From Evernia prunastri (Eukaryota > Ascomycota > Lecanoromycetes > Lecanorales > Parmeliaceae): a stretch of DNA of 64,000 bases. Location of the stretch: contig NKYR01000030.1 in assembly GCA_003184365.1 (NCBI GenBank), positions 1 to 64,000 on the forward strand. The letters are read 5' to 3'. A program made the translations under genes and the position numbers. This document shows, piece by piece, positions 56,630 through 64,000 of the stretch (the stretch's first letter is position 1; the number at the start of each line of letters is the position of its first letter). The notes beneath the pieces were generated by a model. It had not been told where the DNA came from, did no database searches, and was given only the letters and a program-made list of their open reading frames with translations.

Positions 56630-59600
56630 TCACGCCAACACCCACTCGGTTCCTCTCTTGATGAATTTGTCGAGCATGATGCCGATGTCTGCCAACACGA
56701 ATCTGCACACGATGAAGCCAAAGAACTCTGATGCGTGTCGAGCGCTCAATTCGAGTCCAACGTGAGTTTGCGAGGAATGCTTGAGCCCTGGATCTTCCAC
56801 TTGACGAATGATTTGGTCTATACTTCCGATTAGTACTTTATGAAGAGTTTGGTGCATGTCTTGCTTACCCAGAACCTGCGCCGCATCGCAGAGCCTCGCA
56901 AGCGCACCCATGTAGCTTGGGTTGGGACCCACGCATTGAACTTGGTTGACATCACGTTTGGGAAACCTTGGATTCGATGCAGAAGTCATAGGTATAGACC
57001 TTAGCATCGAAGCTTCTCTAGAACCGTCCCTAGTCACATTATTCGAGCTCACCGAGGGCAGACCCGGACCTAAAGAGTTCTTATTCCGCAGTTTTCGCCA
57101 TGACAGGTAGGACTTGCTGTTGGCGTTTGTAGTCTTAGATGCCAAAGCCTCTGGATAGGATGTCTCATCTCCAGTGCCAAGAGACTTAAACAACTGAGCT
57201 GCGCCTTGCACTCCAACATCGCTTCCAAGCTTTCTGGACAGATTTGCATGAACCTGTTCCATAACAGTTTCGAAGAACTCCATCTCATCCTTCATAGCGT
57301 TCGCATCCAAAGTGTCGACTTTGCCGAGCTTGAGTAATGCAGCAGTCAAAAGATCGCAGTTTGAAACCTTCTCCTCAACATTCTTCAGTTTGATGTTCTT
57401 GACTTTCCATATGTCTCGTGGAACGAAAAGCCTATTAGAAATGTAACCGCCTCTCGGGTGAGCAATCGTCTGATAGACGGATCGGAGAAACCAGAAGGGC
57501 CGGAGTAAAGCTGACTCGGGACAAGGCTCAAGTGGTAAAGGGGCATGACTGGCCGATGGATTCGGAGAGCCAGGTGTGTTTGGAGAATGGATTTCATTGT
57601 CGAAGAGGTAAGGTCCACTCATTGGTTGCCCTTTGATGATGAAGCTCGCCTCCATGGGTGTTGGTAAAACAGGCACAGCTGGTGAAGGGACTCTCTGCTG
57701 CTTTGGCGTTGACGACATGCTACTAAGAGAAGCGTTCGATGATGTGTCGTGGGTCTCTGGCACAACGACAGTCAAGTTTTTGTTTCGTAGACTGGACGAG
57801 GAGAAGTTTTTTCTCAGCCCTGTTGTTGCAGCTTTGCCCGTGAATCGGGCAGGTGACCCTGGCATTGATGGAATGCTGTTGTCGCTATCTGCTGAGGTCA
57901 CCCTGGTAAGAGCAGAAGCAGTGGATGAAGTCTGATCGGTCGTATCTGACCCAGGAACGGGCGATGAGCCTTTGCGGCTGCTTGGTAGTGTCGCTGAAGA
58001 CGGCGCCGGGTTGAAGGCAAGGCTTGGCAGAAGCTGTTGTGATTCTGGTACAAGGAGCGCAGATTTTGGTGGGTCAGTCACTGCTGGAGTGGACATCATT
58101 GGATGTCCAGAGGAGGCTGGCTGCGTCTTAGGAGCTTCAGATTCAGACGTGTCTGAATGCTTCGCATACGTCTCAATCTTCAGCGGCTTTCGTTTCATGC
58201 CTGAAAGCCTGCGCTCTCGAACGCCTGGACTTGTGTTCCTGGAAACCAGACTCGGAGGTCTTACCGTAGTACCGTTCTGTTGCTGAGAGGTTTTGGGGGG
58301 TGCTGACAATGGAGGAGGCGGAAGAGCACTCGAGGGTGGAGGATGTAGTGGCGGCGGCAATGGGTTTTCTTTCAGCTGCGCCGCCATCGAGGGCAGTATA
58401 GAAGCTTCAGCAACGGTAGACAGTGAGGTTCCTGCTGACGTTGGGTTTGAGCCAAAGGAACTGACCCATGTCCTCCCGGAGAATCCACTGGAGTCTGATT
58501 GGCGTGGAAGGGCGGACTTAGTCTGAAGGTCGTAGTCATCGTCCATAATGTAGTCCCTGGTCATTTCTTCTAGCATTCGCTCCTCATCGTCGGCTTCATC
58601 GTCGTTGTATTCCAGGTCAATGCTGTCTCTCGCGCCTTGAAGTCGCTCTTTTTCTCTTTCCTTAGCCCGGGAGATTGCAGCTTCTCTTTCAGCTTCACGG
58701 GCATTCTCTTTGGCTAGCTCAACGTTTGTGGTCGCATGAGACAGGGCTCCGGGTCCTTGAATGTGATATTCAGGGTCGTTCAACATGTGCTCGTCAAATT
58801 CTTCCTCGTCAGCCTCGTCATCGGGTTCGAATCCATCATCGTAGGCTGCCTCCACTGCTGCATCGAGTGCGGCGTCAAATTCTGCCTCCGTCTGACCGCT
58901 TGCGGCTCGTATGTGCTTTCTCCTAAGACCCACAGACGACCTCCGCGAATGCACAGACGAAGCCGAAGAGCCACTCGATTCGTTGATGGTGTTCAGCCAA
59001 GACGTATGTTCCCCGTTGTCCTGGCGAATAGAGTCCGACTGGTTGGAATCGTCGTCTGGGGCAGATTGCGCTGACAAATCTGTAGATGACTGCATAGTAT
59101 TTTCCTTCACAAGAGCTGGCGATAGAGGACGTCGCGGCGACAGAGGTGGCGGCATATACTCTTGATACCCTGTTGTACCAAGATTTAAGTGGGTCTCATC
59201 CATAGTGTTTTGGCCGTTGTATCTCGCCCGTAGTGGTTGCTGGCCCTGAATTCGACTCGAAGTTTGGATGTCTCTGCCTTCTACCCTGTATGCAGTTGTC
59301 TGCAATGATTGTCGCCTTGGAGGTATGTTGGCCAGTTGGCCAAGGTGCGGCAGCTTTGCTTTGCTTGTCTCCTCGTTGCCGATAGGTACTTCCATTGCTG
59401 TTTCCGAGAATGTCTCTCCTTCATCCGTGTCTGTAACTATTGACAACCGTTCGGAGTCTTTCGAATCTCTTTCCGGAGGACGTTCTGGCAGAGTCTTGCC
59501 ATCTGCAGTGCTGTAGACTGGGTCAGTGGCCTGTAGCTCAGCGATACGAGCTTCATACGTTTTGCGCTTCAACGATTGTCAGCGTTACTTCCTGCCCCAT

Positions 59601-60766
59601 AAGGACAGCCATTTACTCACCACAGAATCCAGCTTCTGGCGATCTTCAGTGCCCGAGCTTCTGACCATTACTTTGTGTAGCAAAAGACAAGCATCCCGAT
59701 ACGCATGCATGGCCCCTTCAAAGTTCGAGTGCTGGTCGAGGGTGACTGCATGATGTGCTTTTTGCAAAGCCCTAGACAGCATTGCCTTCTGCGAAGGTGC
59801 CTTGCGCTTTTGCACCCTGTCGGCCCGAACACGGTTGTCAGAAGCTGAGCTTTCCCCTTCGGTGGTGCCAGAGCCCTTGTTAGTGTCATCTCGTTGCCGA
59901 AGATGGACGTTCTGCGAGATCCGACGAGACGCATGCCTGAGCCGAGAGGCAGTGCGTGGAGAGTAGACGGACTCGGGAGGGCCGGGCGAGCCAGGACTTG
60001 TAGAGTTGTCAATCGTTATTGGTGAGGGGTTATTTGCTTTGGGAGAATGGGAAGGCGCCGGCCGCATCACTCCCGCCATCTGTCTGGTAGGAGAAAGGGA
60101 GCTCCACCCATCCCCGAAGTAGTCGCGCTGGGTGGAGGTGTTTTCGAATGGTGAGAGCATGTCAGCTGTCGCTGGAGTGACTGTTGCGACTGTTGACGGC
60201 GAATCCGCTGCGTCAACAGCCTGAGACAAGGATGATAGTGTGACGATAGGGGGTAAAATTGGCGGCGGGTTCGGAGGCGACGACATCTTTGCTACCGCCG
60301 GAGGGCTTTTCTGTGGGGACGGTCGTCCTCTGGTAGAAAAAGTTGCATTGGGAGATGGCGTTTGGCCGCCCGCGAAGCCACCAAAGGAACCAAAAGATCC
60401 AGAAAGTCTCTTCGAAAAGCTGCTTCGTCTATTGTGCGCAGAGTTCTTGCTGGAAGCTGTGGATTGAGACCACCTATTTAGATTACCCACGCCTTCTCGA
60501 AAGCCATTCCCACTGTCTGGCCGAGTGTACAAAACGCTAGACCTTCGCTTCGTGGTGTCTGGAGACAGTGTACGACCTGAGGTATTTGCGGATAGCGTAT
60601 TCGCTTCGTTTGGGCTCTGCGATCTCAAACCTGTGACAGGTGGATGTGTACCATTCCGTGCGGCGACTGAAGAGGCACGCTGTACTGTAATGACGGAGGA
60701 GGATGATGCTGAGTTGGGCCTGGAACCTTGTCGCTGGTATGTAGGAGGCTTGGCCAACGATGCCAT
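56630..60766 (-). CDS. Large MIT-domain protein, mostly disordered
   Basis: Three exons: 60766-59621, 59566-56869 and 56817-56630, give 1343 residues. About 320 Ser/Pro-rich residues precede a helical hairpin typical of MIT domains (MLSRALQKAHHAVTLDQHSN, FEGAMHAYRDACLLLHKVM, EDRQKLDSVRKTYEARIAEL), completed across the first intron. MIT domains bind ESCRT-III tails, so a role in endosomal sorting or membrane remodelling is inferred. Then come long acidic and Pro-rich segments (EAEFDAALDAAVEAAYDDG, EEEFDEHMLNDPEYH, a charged helix AREAEREAAISRAKEREKE). A folded C-terminal helical domain ends the protein (LRPFWFLRSVYQTIAHPRGG, RLFVPRDIWKVKNIKLKNVE, DLLTAALLKLGKV and HASEFFGFIVCRFVLADIG). The 51-bp last intron has no stop, so retention would add 17 residues. 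A conserved filamentous-fungal family, poorly characterised. Confidence 0.8.
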
Positions 60767-61819
60767 ATCAATCACGAGTAGTGACTGAGCTCGTATTCGG
60801 CAATGCCTCTAAACGCCGGACAAGAGGACTGAGGGGAATCCCCACAGCGAAGACAGCGCGTAAGCTGGCATGCAAGTGGCTCCTCTAGTATAACAACGGA
60901 GAAGCCGATCTCTTCTGATTGATCTTCCAATCAGAACAGATGCTGACTCCGGTTTGCCCTGCCAGCTTTTCACTTCCTCCACCTCAAACCATCTTTTTCA
61001 CTTTCGCCCGGCCATTTTCCTCCTGCTATACTGGTATTAACAGTATGTATGTTTTTTGTGTTGTTGCGATGTCTCAACAAAGATGCTTGATTCGTGTCAC
61101 GGTTTGAGGATGGCTTTAGGGGTAAATTCATACAGTAAGCTCTCCGTGCCGCGAGATGTATCTATATCAAGTTGCCGAAGCCGAGTAATATTGTTGATGG
61201 AGGGGGAGGCGGCGCAGGAGAGCGGTATTGTCGCTTGTATTGCGAGAGGTATCAACCGGCTATCCGTGGATTGTCAACACGCGATGGATCACTCGATCAA
61301 GAAGGGTTCTATAGAAGAACGGTTGGCTGCATAACCACTTGGACCTTTCACGAGACCGCAGCGCTAGGGGAGAAGCACTCCGGGCAAGGGGTTTTCTGTC
61401 GGAAGAAGGCGGATCTTTAGATGGAGAGCGCTGGAGAAATGCGGTGAGGAGGTAGGAGGAAGAAGAGAAACGCCGATGCAGTAGCTTACAACAATTGAGG
61501 GTGAGATGCTTGAGATGGAATGGTCAAAGCATATGAGTTTGCTCGCCGTCGCTCTACTTTTAGTTGGGCCCTCCGTTCCCCTGGAAAGCCCCACCCCTGC
61601 CAAGTACAAGTCTTGGCGCAGACCCTCGCACGGTTCGCGGGTCGGTGCTTTGCGTATGCTTGTCCAAGCTTTCTTCTGTTTACAATAATACGGTATTTAC
61701 TTACCCAGCATTGCCATGTGCTTGCCGCGTTGCTCACGAGACACACAGAGGCCAGGTACAGGCTTATTTGACAGTCTATACCTACGGATATCCAATGATA
61801 TCGTCGCAAAGCCAAACGC
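60767..61819. other. Intergenic stretch upstream of the MIT gene
   Basis: Promoter of the MIT gene (minus) at the left, 3' flank of the aldo-keto reductase at the right. Short frames on both strands are not credible. Confidence 0.5.
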
Positions 61820-63070
61820 TCATGCATGATAATTATCAATAGGCGCCTCATCTTTCACAAGCTCCCACACCTTGTCAACTCTCTTCGCAATACTCTCCTC
61901 TAGTGGCCCATCCTCGATTGTTCTCAGGGTTTCTTCGAGCTGTGACCCTCGTGTCGCTCCGATCTGTATCAAAGTTCCGGGTCAGCTCCTAAAGGATTTC
62001 ACAAAGAATTCTTGAGTCTTTTGGGGGGTCCTGCTCTTGCAGACACGTTTCAAGACTCAAACTTGGTTCAAAAGAAAGGATATGAGACCAGACGATACGT
62101 ACGATGATACCATCGCCGTGCTCAGCACTCAGCTCTGAGTTGTACATCACCCATCGATAGGCCAACGCAGCCTTGGACACACGAGCCTCATTGGCTATGG
62201 CTTCCCACTCAGATAATGCTTCAAGCAGTGACGGTTTGGCATATCTGTCATTGTATACCTTTCCAACTCGAGAGCTCGGGTCCCAGCGGCCCTGACCACT
62301 ACCTGTATTGAGCGTCTGAGCATCCTTCACGAGGAAACCACCGGCGAGGGGAGAATACGCATAAAAAGCAATGTTGAGTTCTCGAAGGAGTGGAAAAAGC
62401 GTCGTGTCATAATGACGGGCGACGGGGTTATAGTTCCCTTGGTATACCGTGGGCAGAACGTATCCCTTCGACTTGGCATAGTCGTACACCCTCCTCACTT
62501 CCTCTGGCTTGAAGTTCGAGAGACCAAACTTTGGAACACATGAGCTTCAGAGCTGGTTGCAATTCAAAAGGCATGTATGACCTACGTGCTTGTATCTGCC
62601 AGAAGCATAGACCAACTGCATGCCATCGACTGTCTGTTCAATCGGAGTGCTGGGGTCTGGAGAGTGCACGAAATAAGTTTCAACCTTTGCGAAGAACGTC
62701 AACGAGCTTTGAAGATAGTCCAGGGGTCAGAAAGGCCATACGCTCTTGACACCCAAATCTTCGAAACTGTGCTTCGCAGCCGCCAATATCGATGCTTTTG
62801 TCCCAGAGCCTGGAACGAATCCCGGGGATTTTGTATGAATGGTGAAACTTGAGGTTGCGCCTAGCTCTTTCAAAGCCCTCTCACTCCCTTCCTGTCGGTG
62901 CATGCGGTCAGCCACTGTCCATGATCTGAAGACGCACCTCTGCTTACGTATCGATAGGCGGTATCAAGGTCCTTGACATTGTGCTTCTTGAGGAGATCGA
63001 GAAATTCTTGACTGGTCTCCGTAGGTAACGAGCCAAATGCAGCCGTACCAAACAATACCTTGACATGCAT
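61820..63070 (-). CDS. Aldo-keto reductase, AKR7 (aflatoxin aldehyde reductase-like)
   Basis: Five exons: 63070-62948, 62891-62742, 62684-62586, 62528-62103 and 61963-61820, give 313 residues. The pattern is FGTAAFG, DTAYRY (catalytic Tyr region), FTIHTKSPGF (catalytic Lys), VETYFVHSPDPSTPIEQ with the active-site His, then FGLSNFKPEEV. Next are PTVYQGNYNPVARH, AFYAYSPLAGGFLVKD, ALAYRWVMYNS, and the NADPH-binding end GATRGSQLEETLRTIE. AKR7 enzymes reduce aldehydes and ketones with NADPH in the cytosol and often detoxify dialdehydes. The usual spelling QxxYN and YSPLAGG are present and nothing essential is missing. An in-frame ATG at 63139 would add 23 residues; the 63070 start fits the family's short N-terminus better. 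All introns are GT-AG and in phase. Confidence 0.88.
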
Positions 63071-63660
63071 AGTGGCAGATATATTCAAAGGGATTAACGA
63101 CGATAACGCAAGTTGTTGGAGTGCTGTTGGAGTTTGCACTTTCTTTCAACCTTGGCGCTAGAAGAGCCAGGGAAATCTTTAAAATCTTAACTCCGGCAGC
63201 CTCGGCTCGCAGCGGAGAGAAATTCCCTCACGCCACAGTTTACAAAGGAACACTGAGGTACTCTGTACTGTACTGTATTGTACCAATTGGCTCTGGAACG
63301 GAGTTGAGATTCGGTCAACCCACTATCTAGCAGCCTTTCCCACTTGCCGTCGTTAATACTTATGAGTACATATCACTTATTCCCTCAAGAATTAGCTCAC
63401 AACTTCCAACCATTCTTTATTCTCAATCCAAGCAAAATGCCTAGAGTCCTCAAAGATAACCAAGCTTGAGCTCGCTATGCCAGCGTGCGCTCTCTCGGCA
63501 GATTTCACACTGCAAAGGGAACCTTACCGGCCAGCAGCTATCAAAGTCGTAACTTAAACCTTGTCCAGATCGTCAACGAGGTATGTAAGTCTACCCCTGT
63601 CAGCCGCATGTTGATGATTCAAAGCCTAAGAACAAGGCTTGTTCTGCATCATCTCCAGCA
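63071..63660. other. Intergenic stretch
   Basis: Promoter side of the aldo-keto reductase. No independent gene seen. Confidence 0.45.
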
Positions 63661-64000
63661 TCTTCGGCGCAGATTTAATTGGACTAGCAAGGTAGAACGG
63701 CAATATGCCGTCAATCTCTCTTGCATCTCCTCATCCCTGTCCGCTTTGAATTTTTGTAACCGCTCCAGAGCAGCACCGTATATCGGATTATGATCTCTCT
63801 TCATCACAAACTCAATGTATGTCGCCAATTCATCGAGTCCTTGCAGCTTGTAATTCAATAGTAGCAGCTTTTTCACACGAGAAGGATACTGCTGCGTGTA
63901 TACCAGTGCAATGCTGCCTCTATTGGAGTGCCTCAGCAGGAGCATACTGCCCAGATTGAGATATTGACGCAGACTGTCAAGGTCTTCAACCATGTGCTTC
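63600..64000 (-). pseudogene. Decayed alpha/beta hydrolase, cut by the window edge
   Basis: The frame at 63993-63649 matches prolyl-iminopeptidase-like alpha/beta hydrolases: EDLDSLRQYLNLG leads into the nucleophile elbow, then SIALVYTQQYPSRVKKLLLLN. At the elbow the usual G-x-S-x-G reads R-H-S-N-R, so both flanking glycines are lost and catalysis is unlikely. After about residue 90 the family pattern continues in another frame (EIDGILPFYLASPIKSAPKM), showing a frameshift near 63740, and stops near 63600. The 5' part lies beyond the window. Two independent lesions point to a pseudogene rather than a sequencing error. Confidence 0.6.

Noticed and set aside
1..64000. tRNA, rRNA and CRISPR features
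   Set aside because: Looked for T-arm-like motifs and regular spaced repeats by eye; the few ttcgaa-type matches lie inside coding exons. A tRNAscan-SE run would settle tRNAs.

Overview
The window looks like nuclear DNA of a filamentous ascomycete (Pezizomycotina; class not determinable by eye). Reasons: genes with short 44-75 bp GT-AG introns and CTRAC-like branch sites; fungal-specific families (Fung_rhodopsin, DUF3824, DUF6536, ArAE_2/FUSC, PF17111-type N-terminal domain, MYND/DUF4470); core fungal genes (VAC7, IMP3, mitochondrial RSM18); and an LTR-retrotransposon island set in very A+T-rich DNA of the kind left by repeat-induced point mutation (RIP). It is a draft assembly: single N characters sit at 5537, 5784 and 7481, and each joins contig ends inside retroelement repeats.

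Layout. 0-3.4 kb: a DUF3638-like gene fragment and a frameshifted tubby-like gene. 3.4-8.6 kb: A+T-rich, gene-poor island holding a collapsed Ty3/gypsy chromovirus (225-bp LTRs, integrase C-terminus with chromodomain, gag start) and a second LTR element with a clean 5-bp target duplication (CTAAT). 8.6-25.6 kb: sparse accessory DNA with a seven-helix rhodopsin-like gene (9 exons), a secreted TNT-domain NADase-type gene with a frame break, a STAND-like N-terminal/ankyrin gene, and a fungal membrane protein with a frame break. 25.6-49.3 kb: gene-dense core, with a two-module ArAE/FUSC transporter, a large DUF3824 protein with Arg-Asp repeats, VAC7, the divergent RSM18/IMP3 pair, a MYND/DUF4470 protein and a conserved disordered protein. 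49.3-64 kb: a DUF6536 membrane protein, a gene whose reading frame joins an HD-domain 5'-nucleotidase to a UMP/CMP-kinase, a 1343-residue MIT-domain protein, an AKR7-type aldo-keto reductase, and the decayed end of an alpha/beta hydrolase cut by the window edge.

Most genes are unlinked housekeeping or accessory genes rather than one pathway. The items most worth following are the HD-nucleotidase/UMP-kinase fusion, which carries a TAG codon exactly where the family has glutamine; a 10-nt self-complementarity between the chromovirus LTR and the site beside it, which suggests Tf1-like self-priming of reverse transcription; and the cluster of frame lesions in otherwise well-conserved accessory genes, which are either polishing errors or real decay. 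Exon coordinates were derived by hand from splice-site and reading-phase consistency. Family names come from recognition of sequence patterns, not from a database search.
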